From Halosimplex aquaticum (lineage in GTDB: Archaea > Halobacteriota > Halobacteria > Halobacteriales > Haloarculaceae): a stretch of 64,000 nucleotides of DNA. The notes under the pieces are model-generated. The model did not search any database. It was not told where the DNA came from and saw only the letters and a program-made list of their open reading frames with translations. The position numbers were made by a program, and so were the translations under genes. This document shows, one piece after another, positions 19,278-29,486 of this stretch (within the stretch, counting starts at the first letter, position 1; every line of letters starts with the position of its first letter). Where the stretch lies: positions 4,650,001-4,714,000 of the forward strand of contig NZ_CP118158.1 in the NCBI RefSeq assembly GCF_028747785.1, in the 5' to 3' direction.

Positions 19278-20411
19278 ATGGCTATCGGACAATCGAACCA
19301 GTCGACAGCGGACGAGGAGACCGACGATGCCGACGAGGACATTGTCATGAGCGTAGCGGACGCCCGGGTGCAGTTCGGGATGTCCCGCGGACAGGCCTGG
19401 GTACTGAACGACGTGAGCCTGGACATCCGACGCGAGGAGATCCTCGCCATCGTCGGCGAGTCCGGGTCGGGCAAGTCGATGTTCGCCGCGGCCCTGATGG
19501 ACGCGGTCGAGGACCCCGGCCACCTCTCGGGCGACGTCACCTACTACCCGCGCGAGTCTGACGACAGCAGCACGCCGACCACCGACCAGATCGGCGACTA
19601 CGACGCCGTCGGTGACGACTCGGTGGACGTCCTGGAGATGAGCGACGGCGAACTCCAGTCGTTCCGCTGGGAGGAGGTGTCGATGGTGTTCCAGGGCGCG
19701 ATGAACTCGTTCAACCCCACGATGAAGATCAAGGGGCACTTCCACGAGACCATCCAGGCCCACAACGCGGTCCTCGAAGACCGCATGGAGCACGTCTACG
19801 ACCTCTTCGAGGCGCTGCACCTGGACCCCGACCGCGTGATGAACTCCTACCCCCACGAGCTGTCGGGCGGGATGAAACAGCGGGCGCTCATCGCGCTCGC
19901 GCTCGTCCTCGAACCCGAAGTACTGGTAATGGACGAGCCGACGGCCGCGCTCGACCTGCTCATGCAGCGCTCGATCATCTCGATGCTGCGGGAGCTGCGC
20001 GACGAGTTCGAGCTGACCATCGTGTTCATCACGCACGACCTGCCGCTGGTCGCCGGGCTCTCGGACCGCATCGGCGTGATGTACGCCTTCGAGTTCATCG
20101 AGGTGGGCGAGACCCGCTCGCTGCTGAAAGACGCCGCCCACCCCTACACGCGGGCGCTGTTGCGCTCGGTGCCGAGCATCGACTCGGACATCGACTCGAT
20201 GCAGCCCATCGAGGGGGCGCGGCCGGACCCAGTGAACATCCCGACCGGCTGTTCGTTCCACCCGCGGTGTCCGATCGCGGACGACCGGTGTGAGATAGAG
20301 GACCCGGACCTCGTGACGGTCGACGAGGACCACGAGGCCGCGTGCTTCTACACGGACCAGGCGCGCAACGAACTGGAGTACTCGCTCGACCACGGGGCGA
20401 GGGAGGAGTAA
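19278..20411 (+). CDS. ABC transporter ATPase, DppD type
   Basis: A 377-residue ATP-binding subunit. Walker A is GESGSGKSM, the signature is LSGGMKQRALIALAL, and Walker B is VLVMDEPTAALD. The C-terminal oligopeptide-transport extension has the usual cysteines (GCSFHPRCPIADDRC and ACF), which may hold an iron-sulfur cluster in this family. It follows the permease after 42 bases and leads into the second ATPase after three bases. Confidence 0.92.
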   Translation: MAIGQSNQSTADEETDDADEDIVMSVADARVQFGMSRGQAWVLNDVSLDIRREEILAIVGESGSGKSMFAAALMDAVEDPGHLSGDVTYYPRESDDSSTPTTDQIGDYDAVGDDSVDVLEMSDGELQSFRWEEVSMVFQGAMNSFNPTMKIKGHFHETIQAHNAVLEDRMEHVYDLFEALHLDPDRVMNSYPHELSGGMKQRALIALALVLEPEVLVMDEPTAALDLLMQRSIISMLRELRDEFELTIVFITHDLPLVAGLSDRIGVMYAFEFIEVGETRSLLKDAAHPYTRALLRSVPSIDSDIDSMQPIEGARPDPVNIPTGCSFHPRCPIADDRCEIEDPDLVTVDEDHEAACFYTDQARNELEYSLDHGAREE

Positions 20412-20414
20412 CTC

Positions 20415-21599
20415 ATGAGTACAGACGAACCCACGGCGGACGACGTCACGCCCGACGAGGTCTCGGGCGAGGAGACGACGGTCGCACAGAGCGACGAACC
20501 GGTCCTCTCGGTCGAGGACGTGAAGGTCCACTACAAGCCGGGCGGCATCGTCAAGCGCGCGCTGACCGACAAGAAGGTCCGCGCGGTCGACGGCGTCAGC
20601 TTCGACCTCTACGAGAACGACATCGTCGTCCTCGTCGGCGAGTCCGGCTGCGGGAAGACCACGCTCGGCAAGACGGCCGTCGGCCTGGAGAAGCCCACCG
20701 AGGGCACGGTCTCCTACCGCGGGCAGGACATCTGGGAAGCCAAGGAGAACCCGCGCGAGGCCGAGACGGAGTTCACCGAGATCCGCCGCGCGATGCAGAT
20801 CATCCACCAGGACCCGGCCAACGCGTTGAACTCCTCGCGGCGCGTCAAGGCGATCCTCTCGGACCCGCTGAAGAAGTGGCGGACGGAACTGGGTCCCAAG
20901 GAGCGCGAGGACACCATCTACCGCTACCTGGAGTACGTCGACATGATGCCGCCGGAGGACTACGCCGAGCGGTACCCCCACCAGCTCTCCGGTGGCGAGA
21001 AACAGCGCGTCGCGCTCGGTCGCGCGCTGCTGATGAACCCCGACGTGATCCTCGCGGACGAGGCCATCAGCGCGCTGGACGTGAGCCTGCGCGTCGGGAT
21101 GATGGACCTCATCCTCGACCTGCAGGAGACGTTCGACACGTCGTACGTGTTCATCAGCCACGACCTGGCGAACGCCCGCTATCTCGCCAAGCGCGCCGGC
21201 GGCCGGATCGCCATCATGTACCTCGGCGAGATCGTGGAGATCGGCCCGCCGGAGGAGATCCTGCGGAATCCGACCCATCCCTACACGAAGGTGCTCAAGT
21301 GGTCGACGCCGACCGTCGACCCCAACCTGGCCAGGGAGCGCATCCAGGAGGACCCACCGGTCCGCGAAGTGGACGTGCCCGACCCCGAGGACCCGCCCTC
21401 GGGCTGCAAGTTCCACACCCGCTGTCCGGAAGCCAGAGAGGTCTGCACGCGGGAGGAGCCGGGTCTCTACGACACTGCGGGCGAGTCGGACGCGGCCTGC
21501 TTCCGCGCCCTCGAGACCCACGAGTACTGGAACAGCGACGAACTCGCCGGCCCGGACGACGAGTACGGCGCCGAGTCCGAGTCCGGTTTCGGCGACTGA
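20415..21599 (+). CDS. ABC transporter ATPase, DppF type
   Basis: A 394-residue second ATP-binding subunit. Walker A is GESGCGKTT, the signature LSGGEKQRVALGRAL, and Walker B VILADEAISALD. The C-terminal cysteine-bearing extension (GCKFHTRCPEAREVC and ACF) matches DppF/OppF proteins. It would form a heterodimer with the preceding ATPase. It is the last gene of the transporter operon. Confidence 0.92.
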   Translation: MSTDEPTADDVTPDEVSGEETTVAQSDEPVLSVEDVKVHYKPGGIVKRALTDKKVRAVDGVSFDLYENDIVVLVGESGCGKTTLGKTAVGLEKPTEGTVSYRGQDIWEAKENPREAETEFTEIRRAMQIIHQDPANALNSSRRVKAILSDPLKKWRTELGPKEREDTIYRYLEYVDMMPPEDYAERYPHQLSGGEKQRVALGRALLMNPDVILADEAISALDVSLRVGMMDLILDLQETFDTSYVFISHDLANARYLAKRAGGRIAIMYLGEIVEIGPPEEILRNPTHPYTKVLKWSTPTVDPNLARERIQEDPPVREVDVPDPEDPPSGCKFHTRCPEAREVCTREEPGLYDTAGESDAACFRALETHEYWNSDELAGPDDEYGAESESGFGD

Positions 21600-21660
21600 A
21601 CCGTCTCGCCGCCGCGCCTTTCCTGCTGAGTCCGCGTTCGACAGCGCCCGGAAAGCAAAT

Positions 21661-21667
21661 CTTATTT
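21661..21667 (+). promoter_or_regulatory. TATA-like element of the thermosome gene
   Basis: CTTATTT is centred 29 bases before the ATG at 21693 and is flanked by A-rich bases (GAAAGCAAAT), as in archaeal heat-shock promoters. The flanking match is suggestive only. Confidence 0.5.
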
Positions 21668-21692
21668 CCGCCAGACGCGGTTGTGAGCACAC

Positions 21693-23393
21693 ATGGCACG
21701 ACAGATGGCCGACGGACCCATGGTGGTCCTCTCCGACGAATCGCAGCGCACGTCGGGCGAGGATGCCCGGTCGATGAACCTCGAGGCGGGACGAGCGGTC
21801 GCGGAGACGATCCGCACCACGCTCGGCCCCCGCGGGATGGACAAGATGCTCGTCGATCAGGGCGGCAACGTCGTCGTCACGAACGACGGCGTGACGCTCC
21901 TCGAAGAGATGGACGTCGACCACCCCGCCGCCGACATGATTATCGACGTGGCGACGACCCAGGAGGCCGAGGTCGGCGACGGGACGACCTCCGCGGTCAT
22001 CCTCGCCGGCGCGCTCCTCTCGAACGCCGAGGACCTGCTCGAACAGGACATCCACCCGACCTCCATCGTCGCGGGCTACCGCCACGCGGCCGAGGCAGTC
22101 CTCGACGTGTTCGAGGACATGGCGACCGAGGTCGACCCCGACGACGAGGAGATCCTCAAGCAGGTGGCCGGCACCGCGATGACCGGCAAGGGCGCCGAGG
22201 CGGAGAAGGAACTGCTCTCCTCGATGGTCGTCTCCGCGGTCCAGGCGGCCGTCCGCGACGACGGCACCGTCGACCAGGACGCGGTCGTCGTGCGGCAGTT
22301 CTACGGCGCCTCGATCGACGACTCGGAGTTCGTCGACGGCGTCCTCTTCGACATCGAACCGGTCAGCCAGAACATGGCCCGCGAGCACGAGGACGCGAAC
22401 GTGCTCATCTACGAGGGCGCCATCGAGGTGTCGGAGACGAACGTCGGCGCCGAGGCGACGGTCGGCAACATGGACGAGCTGCAGGGCTTCGTCGAGCGCG
22501 AGCAGTCCGAGCTCGCCGACATGGTCGACCGCATCGCCGCGACGGGAGCGGACATCGTCCTCGCCGACGGCGGCATCGACGAGTACGCGGCCGAACGCCT
22601 CGCGAAGGAGGGCATCACCGCCTACCGCCGCGTCGACGACGACAAGCGCGAGCGCCTCGCGCAGGCCACCGGCGCCACGCGAGTCGGTGACCTCGAGACG
22701 GTCTCCGAGGACGACCTCGGCTTCGCCGGCACCGTCAGCGAGCGCGTCATCCGCGACCTGACCGTCCGCCGACAGGCCGACCACGAGAGCACGACCGTCT
22801 TCAGCGACCTCCCCACCGAGGGCGTCGGGACCATCGTGCTGCGCGGCGGCACCGAGCACGTGCTCGACGAGGTCGAGCGCGCGGTCGTCGACAGCATCGG
22901 CGTCGTCTCCGCGGCCATCGAGGACGGCTCCGTGCTGCCGGGCGGCGGCGCTCCGGAGATCGAGGCGGCGCTCGCGCTGCGCGAGGAGGCCGACTCCGTC
23001 GAGGGCCGCGAGCAACTCGCCGTCGAGGCCTTCGCCGAGGCCTTCGAGGACGGCCCGCGAACGCTCGCGGAGAACGCCGGCCACGACGCCATCGACGCGC
23101 TCGTCGACATGACCGCGCGCCACGACGGCGGCGACGTCAACGTCGGCATCGACGCCGACACGGGCGAACTCGTCGAGATGTTCGAAGACGGCGTCGTCGA
23201 ACCGCTCCGCGTGAAGACGACGGCCGTCGACTCCGCGGTGGACGCGGCGACGATGATCATCCGCATCGACGACGTCATCTCCGCCGGTGACCTCTCCGTC
23301 GGCGACGACGAAGAGGAGGCCGGCGGTGGCGGCCCGCCCGGCGGTGCTGGCGGCATGGGCGGCATGGGCGGCGGTATGGGCGGCATGATGTAG
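21693..23393 (+). CDS. Thermosome subunit (group II chaperonin)
   Basis: A 566-residue chaperonin of the thermosome/CCT family that folds proteins inside a double ring in the cytoplasm. Family motifs are [11 protein letters not shown] (43-53), VTNDGVTLL (62-70), GDGTTSAV (95-102) and [10 protein letters not shown] near residue 420. The C-terminus ends in the Gly-Gly-Met tail seen in haloarchaeal subunits. It has its own promoter. It is not part of the xylan genes, and its neighbours give no special role. Haloarchaea usually have two or three paralogues, and which one this is cannot be told here. Confidence 0.96.
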   Translation: MARQMADGPMVVLSDESQRTSGEDARSMNLEAGRAVAETIRTTLGPRGMDKMLVDQGGNVVVTNDGVTLLEEMDVDHPAADMIIDVATTQEAEVGDGTTSAVILAGALLSNAEDLLEQDIHPTSIVAGYRHAAEAVLDVFEDMATEVDPDDEEILKQVAGTAMTGKGAEAEKELLSSMVVSAVQAAVRDDGTVDQDAVVVRQFYGASIDDSEFVDGVLFDIEPVSQNMAREHEDANVLIYEGAIEVSETNVGAEATVGNMDELQGFVEREQSELADMVDRIAATGADIVLADGGIDEYAAERLAKEGITAYRRVDDDKRERLAQATGATRVGDLETVSEDDLGFAGTVSERVIRDLTVRRQADHESTTVFSDLPTEGVGTIVLRGGTEHVLDEVERAVVDSIGVVSAAIEDGSVLPGGGAPEIEAALALREEADSVEGREQLAVEAFAEAFEDGPRTLAENAGHDAIDALVDMTARHDGGDVNVGIDADTGELVEMFEDGVVEPLRVKTTAVDSAVDAATMIIRIDDVISAGDLSVGDDEEEAGGGGPPGGAGGMGGMGGGMGGMM

Positions 23394-23421
23394 AAGCCAC
23401 TTTTTCCAGCGGAGAGTTCCT

Positions 23422-23668
23422 CGCGCGCCTGCGGCGCGCGGACGCTCTACTTGAGTTCCGGTGTCGGTACGTCTAAATTAGTAATTGGCAGTTTGCTGTT
23501 CTAGCATCCGGTGCGCTTCGCGCACCGGTTCACCGAATTCGCGCCTACGGCGCGAGTTCGGCCTTTTTCACCCATGTTTTTGGCTAGCGAGGGACCGAAG
23601 GTCCCTCGGACCATGCGAACGGGCGGCGTAGCCGCCCGTGAGCAGACGGGGTCGCCTGCGGCGACCCC
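23422..23668. repeat. Cluster of six hairpins with three-base loops
   Basis: Six inverted repeats lie between the convergent thermosome and IclR genes: 23422-23440, 23508-23528, 23533-23561, 23588-23608, 23619-23639 and 23648-23668. The stems are 8, 9, 13 (one G-T), 9, 9 and 9 bp, and each loop is exactly three bases (TGC, TTC, TAC, GAA, GTA, TGC). The stem sequences differ, so these are not copies of one repeat. The third is followed by a T-run (23564-23568) and could terminate the thermosome transcript. Confidence 0.8.
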
Positions 23669-23684
23669 TCGGCGAAAAAGATGG

Positions 23685-24446
23685 CTAGGAGTAGTTGTGT
23701 TCGAGTTCGACGACGTTCGCAGCGCCGAGCACGGCCTGTCTGAGGTCCTCGTAGAAGCGGTCGTCGTCCACACGGTGGACGGGACAGGAGACGCTGATAG
23801 CGGCGATTGCGCGGTCCTCGTCGTCCGTGATTGGCGCGGCGATGCAGCGCAGGCCGTTGAGTCGCTCTTCCTCGTCGATGGCGTAGCCCTGGTCGTTGAT
23901 CGCGGCGAGTTCGTTGGAGAAGGCATCTCTGTCGGTGATAGTGTGTTCGGTCTCGGCGGGCATGCCGCGCTCGTCGAGTATCTCGGTGACTTCGTCCTCC
24001 GGGCGGAACCCGAGGATAGCCTTCCCCAGTCCGGTGCAGTGCAGGCGGACGCGCTTGCCCTCGTAGGTGTCGAGTTCGACGGCGTTCTCTCCTTGCGACT
24101 GGTAGAGGTAGATGCCCATCCCGTTTTTCTCCACGAGTAGATTGACGAGTTCCCCGGTCTCGTCGGCGAGGTTGTCGACCTCCTTGTGCGCTGCGTCGAA
24201 GATCTCGTTCCGCTGACGGGCGTACGCACCGAGTCCGAGGAACGCGAGCCCGATGTGGTACTCGTCGCCCTCCTTGACGACGTACTCCCGGTTCGCGAGG
24301 GTGTTGAGGTGGTTGTGGACGGCGCTTTTCCCCACGTCGACCCGGTCTGCGATCTCCGAGACGCCGGCCCCGTCCAGCTCCTGTATTATCTCGACTATCT
24401 GTAACGTTCTATCGACTGTCGTAACTGGGTGTTTCGGCTCGTCCAT
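23685..24446 (-). CDS. xacR: IclR-family regulator, XacR-like
   Basis: A 253-residue IclR-type transcription factor. The N-terminal winged helix carries GVSEIADRVDVGKSAVHNHL, and the IclR ligand domain fills the rest (GLGKAILGF, CIAAPITDD). In Haloferax volcanii the IclR regulator XacR lies beside xacD and xacF and activates pentose oxidation; the same three genes are together here, so the name is given by context and family. The ATG at 24446 is preferred because GTAAGTGG (24467-24474) lies 24 bases upstream. It is transcribed toward the hairpin cluster. Confidence 0.8.
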   Translation of the reverse strand: MDEPKHPVTTVDRTLQIVEIIQELDGAGVSEIADRVDVGKSAVHNHLNTLANREYVVKEGDEYHIGLAFLGLGAYARQRNEIFDAAHKEVDNLADETGELVNLLVEKNGMGIYLYQSQGENAVELDTYEGKRVRLHCTGLGKAILGFRPEDEVTEILDERGMPAETEHTITDRDAFSNELAAINDQGYAIDEEERLNGLRCIAAPITDDEDRAIAAISVSCPVHRVDDDRFYEDLRQAVLGAANVVELEHNYS

Positions 24447-24590
24447 ACCGGAGTATACCCAGCGGACCACTTACCTGTTCTGTTCGAGGGAATTTCGTTC
24501 TCGTTCCGGGAACTTCACCCGTGCTCCCGTCCGCTAGTGCCGCCCACAGATCGGTGACCCCCGCGTATAAGTGGAAATCGGCCGATCCTC

Positions 24591-24607
24591 GTTTCAGTTG
24601 GTGAAAC
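24591..24607. promoter_or_regulatory. Palindrome GTTTCA-N5-TGAAAC in the xacR-xacD gap
   Basis: The 17-base dyad lies about 145 bases before the xacR start and about 25 bases after a GTATAAG TATA-like element that faces the plus strand. It has the shape of a regulator site. The surrounding gap (24447-24862) shows no convincing gene, so what this possible promoter would drive is unclear; a short RNA is one option. Confidence 0.35.
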
Positions 24608-24862
24608 ATTACAGATTCGAATTCCGCGTTTTGTAATCTGATAGCGGAGCCATCGATGGTCCGCGGAGTATGTGCGTTGTGGGCGGACGGAGCGCCGCAC
24701 CGACGGGAGACCTACAGTCGATACAGGCCGCTGTTTTCAGGACGGCGGCCGTCACGCAAACAGAAATTCGAAGAAGGGTCCGCGTTTCGGGTAATCGAAC
24801 GAGTGGAGGGGTCAGGTCGTACAGTCGGTTGTGCCGAGGGGTCAGGGAGCCCGATCGAACTC

Positions 24863-24962
24863 CGCTGAGCAAAGCTCGGCGTGCTCGACGAAGCTTACGC
24901 CTCGTCGAACGAGTCGACGCTTCGCGTCGCCGGTTCGACGCGGCTCACGGAGCCGCGTCGAA
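24863..24962. repeat. Four consecutive hairpins at the 3' end of xacD
   Basis: Inverted repeats lie at 24863-24881, 24885-24908, 24915-24929 and 24934-24962. Three have three-base loops (AAA, TTC, ACG), and the second has four. The last is a perfect 13-bp stem that includes the final codons of xacD and places the stop codon across its loop. The group resembles the six-hairpin cluster after the thermosome gene and may end the xacD transcript. Confidence 0.7.
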
Positions 24963-26186
24963 CAGGGTCTCGCCTTCGACCATGTTCTCCTCGACGACGT
25001 CGAGGTCGAGGGTCAGGCCGAGGCCGGGCTCCTCGGGGATCTCCATGTAGCCCTCTTCGATGAGGTCGTCCTCTTCGACCAGGTCCTCCCACCAGCCGAG
25101 CTCGTAGGAGTGGTACTCGACGGCCAGCGAGTTCGGGATGGCGGCGCCGAGTTGCGCGGAGGCCATGGTGCCGATGGGCGAGGAGACGTTGTGCATGGCG
25201 ACGGGGATGTAGTACATGTCCGCCATCATTGCGATCTTGCGGCCCTCGCGCATGCCGCCGACGCGCGGGATGTCGGGGGCGATGATGTCGATGGCCTCGT
25301 TCTCGATGAGGTCGCGGTTGCCGTGAGTCCGGTAGACGTTCTCGCCGGTGGCCAGCGGCGTGGCGGTCGACTGGGTGACCTCGCGCTGGGCGTCGTGGTT
25401 CTCAGGCGGGACGACGTCTTCGAGCCACCAGACGTCGTACTCCTCGAGGCGCTTGGCCAGTCGCTTGGCGCTGCCCGTGGCGTACGACCAGTGGCAGTCG
25501 AAGGCGACGTCGGCGCGGTCGCCGACGGCTTCGGTCGTCGCCTCGACGATCTCGGCCTTGTGCTCGATCTCGGGGCCGCGCAGGTGACGGTTGGCCCGGT
25601 CTTTCTCGTGGCCGGAGGGGACGTCGAGGTCGAACTTGATGGCGTCGTAGCCGAGTTCGGAGACGACGCGGTCGGCCTCCTCGGCGCAGGCCTGCGGGTT
25701 GGCCTCGTCTTCGGTGTGCAGGTCGCAGTAGACGCGGACCTCGTCGCGGTACTTGCCGCCCAGCAGCTGGTAGGCCGGCAGGTCGACGAGCTTGCCCGCC
25801 ACGTCGTGGAGGGCGATCTCGATGCCGGAGATTGCCGAGATGACCTTCCCGGAGATGGAGCCCTCACCGGACATCTTCTGGATCATGTGCTCGTAGAGGC
25901 GGTCGATGTCGAGCGGGTTCTCGCCGACGAGGAACGGTTTCATCCGCTCGATGATCGCCGTGTCGCCGCCGCCCCAGTAGGACTCGCCGGTGCCGACGAC
26001 CCCTGCGTCCGTGTAGACCCGGACGAGGATCCAGGGATAGTTGCCGTCGACCATCGTCGTCTGGACGTCGGTGATCTCGGCGTCGCGAACGCCGCCGCGG
26101 TCCTTCGAGACGCCCATCGTCTCCGCGGAGAGGTCCCGCATCGTGTACTCAGCGTTCGGGTCGCTGATCTTGTCGAAATCTACCAT
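24945..26186 (-). CDS. xacD: Xylonate dehydratase, XacD-like (enolase superfamily)
   Basis: A 413-residue member of the mandelate racemase/enolase superfamily, predicted to dehydrate D-xylonate (and perhaps L-arabinonate) to 2-keto-3-deoxypentonate in the cytoplasm. The metal ligands are visible at D230 (AFDCHW), E256 (WWLEDVV) and E282 (TGENVY), with K184 (IKFDLDV) and H332 (AMHNVS) as candidate acid-base residues. Its place between the IclR regulator and XacF-like dehydrogenase matches the H. volcanii xac locus. The ATG at 26186 lies 30 bases below CTTTATAC. Gluconate or rhamnonate dehydratase activity is the main alternative. Confidence 0.85.
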   Translation of the reverse strand: MVDFDKISDPNAEYTMRDLSAETMGVSKDRGGVRDAEITDVQTTMVDGNYPWILVRVYTDAGVVGTGESYWGGGDTAIIERMKPFLVGENPLDIDRLYEHMIQKMSGEGSISGKVISAISGIEIALHDVAGKLVDLPAYQLLGGKYRDEVRVYCDLHTEDEANPQACAEEADRVVSELGYDAIKFDLDVPSGHEKDRANRHLRGPEIEHKAEIVEATTEAVGDRADVAFDCHWSYATGSAKRLAKRLEEYDVWWLEDVVPPENHDAQREVTQSTATPLATGENVYRTHGNRDLIENEAIDIIAPDIPRVGGMREGRKIAMMADMYYIPVAMHNVSSPIGTMASAQLGAAIPNSLAVEYHSYELGWWEDLVEEDDLIEEGYMEIPEEPGLGLTLDLDVVEENMVEGETLFDAAP

Positions 26187-26195
26187 GACGTCCAC

Positions 26196-26207
26196 ACCTC
26201 GCGAGGT
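26196..26207. promoter_or_regulatory. 12-bp perfect palindrome between the TATA box and xacD start
   Basis: ACCTCGCGAGGT lies between the TATA element (26213-26220) and the ATG at 26186, over the expected transcription start. It is a candidate binding site for XacR or a repressor. I did not find a second copy before xacF, xacR, or the GH10, GH3, GH67 and binding-protein genes. Confidence 0.4.
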
Positions 26208-26212
26208 CACCT

Positions 26213-26220
26213 GTATAAAG
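26213..26220 (-). promoter_or_regulatory. TATA-like element of xacD
   Basis: The minus strand reads CTTTATAC, centred 30 bases before the ATG at 26186. It supports this start over the longer open frame and fits a short or absent leader. Confidence 0.55.
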
Positions 26221-26340
26221 TTTCCCACATCCGCGCGGTCGATACCGTCGAAAGGAGAACCCGGAACCGAGTCAACGAGACGGGCTCAAGATATCCTGTA
26301 TGGAAACTCGTAAGTGGACACCATACGACCGTCTACGTGC

Positions 26341-27792
<1,452 letters not shown>

Positions 27793-27809
27793 CCGCGTCG
27801 TTCCGAAAC

Positions 27810-27828
27810 TCGGGAGCGCGGCTCCCGA
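27810..27828. terminator. Hairpin after xacF
   Basis: TCGGGAGC and GCTCCCGA pair over 8 bp around the three-base loop GCG, 18 bases after the xacF stop. No T-run follows. It is the same hairpin type as in the two clusters nearby. Confidence 0.45.
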
Positions 27829-28460
27829 TTCGCTGACCTGGCCTGACGGCCGTTTTCTGTCGAACAGTTCGGGTTCGTATCCTATATTGCCGGATACGGT
27901 CGCTGTCGGACGCGTGGGCGTTGCTGCGTTTCGCATCTGATCCTCTCGATCAGCACCCATCCCCCGTGAGCGTCGTTTCACTATTGTTTCGCTCTATCGA
28001 ACACCTGTTTGCCGAGTTTGGTCGTAGACCTGTTTCAGATCGTACCTCACGGGGAGTACCACGGAGCGATCGACGGGAATTTTCCACGGACACTCGTCCC
28101 CAACTACACAACTTCTGTTCGTATAAGCCGAACGTGAGTTCTGGAACAGACGACGCGAACGGTGAGGAACGCTGGCCATGACAGTACTACGGGTGTAATT
28201 CTGGGAGGCGCAAAATGCGATGAACGTTCACCTGATCGGGCCAAGTAAACCCGGCTCGATACGTGCAGCGACGTGAGCGGCGCTCGAAACAGGACGACCA
28301 GTCGGATCGCATCGTCCGTTCGACGACTCGAACTAGCCACCGACAACGCCCCGATTCAGTATAGCGTTATGTGATTTACAAGGTCGCCATCGAACAACCG
28401 TAATCATAACATGAGTGAACTATTCGCTCAGATCGAACGGCAAACTCGTCCGAGTAGGGG
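27829..28460. other. Gene-free stretch at the left edge of the provirus
   Basis: About 630 bases between xacF and the integrase hold no frame with haloarchaeal codon bias, no tRNA and no clear repeat. The left attachment site of the integrated element should be here or just inside, but I could not identify it. Confidence 0.5.
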
Positions 28461-29486
28461 TCAGAGAAGCCGGTAGATGTTGGCTTCGTAGACCTCGCGG
28501 ACGCGGTCGCCCCAGTCGTGCGTGTAGGTGTCGATGACGTCCTGAGCGACGTCACCGCGGAGGTATTTGACGATTCCCCGGTCACCAGTCCGGTCCCGGA
28601 GGTGCGTCGTGAAGAAGTGCCGGAAGTAGTGGGGGGTGACGTTCTCTTCGGCGCCGCCACCGTCGCGGTACCAGCCCTGGTCGCGTGCGTGCATCTCGAC
28701 GAGGTGGTGGACCATGTCCGGCGTGAGCCGCTTGCCCCACTCGTCTGCCGTGCTGAGGAAGAGCGGGTCGGCGTCCGATCGCGGGTCCGGCCTGACCGCT
28801 AACCACTCGACGAGCACGCTGGCGAGTTCCTCGTCGATCGGTATCGTCGTCGCCCGTTTACGCTTGTTCGACGCGGTCCGCACCTCTTCGTTGTACCGGT
28901 CACCCGCCTTCGGAGACGCGTCGACGTACAGCGAGTCCGGTTTACCGTCCAGCTGCGGTCGGTGGTCCGTTGCGAAGGGCGAGTCGTTCAGCGAGAGATC
29001 CCGTCGGTCCAGATTACAGAGCTCGCCCGCCCGCATCCCCGTCTTCAGGAGCGTCACGATCACCGCCCTATCCAGAGGATTCCCGACGTCTGCGACGAAC
29101 GACCGCATCGCAGGCACCGTGATATCCCGGCGCTCGGGGTCGACGTTGATCGACTCGTCGATCTCCTCGAGGACGAGTGCCATCGGATTCTCGTCGAACG
29201 TCCCCACCTCTGTCATGTATCCGTAGAAGCGGTGGAGGTAGGACGCGTAGGTGGCGACAGTGCTCTCGCCGACAGAGCCGCGGAGCCGGTGGATCCAGGC
29301 CATGCAGTCGCGGTGGTTCGCCTCCGACAGCTCGAGACCGCGGTCGTCGAGGTACCCCTCGAACTCCCGGAGGACCCGTTCGTAGGCGTCTCTCGTGCGT
29401 TGGCTCTTGCCCTGGAACGTGATGTCCTCCAGGAAGTACGCCACCGGGTCGTCGGATTCAGTCGCCTCCCGTTCGGCGCTACTCAT
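28461..29486 (-). CDS. Tyrosine recombinase/integrase, SNJ2 type
   Basis: A 341-residue site-specific recombinase that would integrate and excise the element. A SAM-like N-terminal DNA-binding domain (about 10-110) precedes the catalytic domain. The catalytic set is visible as R152 (TGMRAGEL), H286/R289 (PHYFRH), H323 (YTHDW) and a C-terminal tyrosine at Y333 or Y338 (VYEANIYRLL). It overlaps the DUF5805 gene by eight bases (ATGAGTAG), so the two are translated together, as in the SNJ2 integration operon where small partner proteins are needed for integration. Its 3' end faces host DNA. Confidence 0.88.
   Translation of the reverse strand: MSSAEREATESDDPVAYFLEDITFQGKSQRTRDAYERVLREFEGYLDDRGLELSEANHRDCMAWIHRLRGSVGESTVATYASYLHRFYGYMTEVGTFDENPMALVLEEIDESINVDPERRDITVPAMRSFVADVGNPLDRAVIVTLLKTGMRAGELCNLDRRDLSLNDSPFATDHRPQLDGKPDSLYVDASPKAGDRYNEEVRTASNKRKRATTIPIDEELASVLVEWLAVRPDPRSDADPLFLSTADEWGKRLTPDMVHHLVEMHARDQGWYRDGGGAEENVTPHYFRHFFTTHLRDRTGDRGIVKYLRGDVAQDVIDTYTHDWGDRVREVYEANIYRLL

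Noticed and set aside
18204..23123. A 1,639-codon open frame on the minus strand
   Set aside because: It lies opposite the transporter and thermosome genes, whose families are certain. Long antisense frames are common in GC-rich haloarchaeal DNA, and this one has no domain and an Arg/Asp/Val-rich composition.
23422..23668. Possible CRISPR-like array after the thermosome gene
   Set aside because: The units differ in sequence and share only stem-loop shape; there are no constant repeats or equal spacers.
24656..24868. A 70-codon plus-strand frame in the xacR-xacD gap
   Set aside because: It is Arg/Gly-rich without acidic bias and runs into the hairpin cluster; not convincing as a gene.
27829..28460. 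A tRNA gene as attachment site for the integrase
   Set aside because: No cloverleaf or T-loop sequence was found near the integrase end, although SNJ2 itself uses a tRNA gene.
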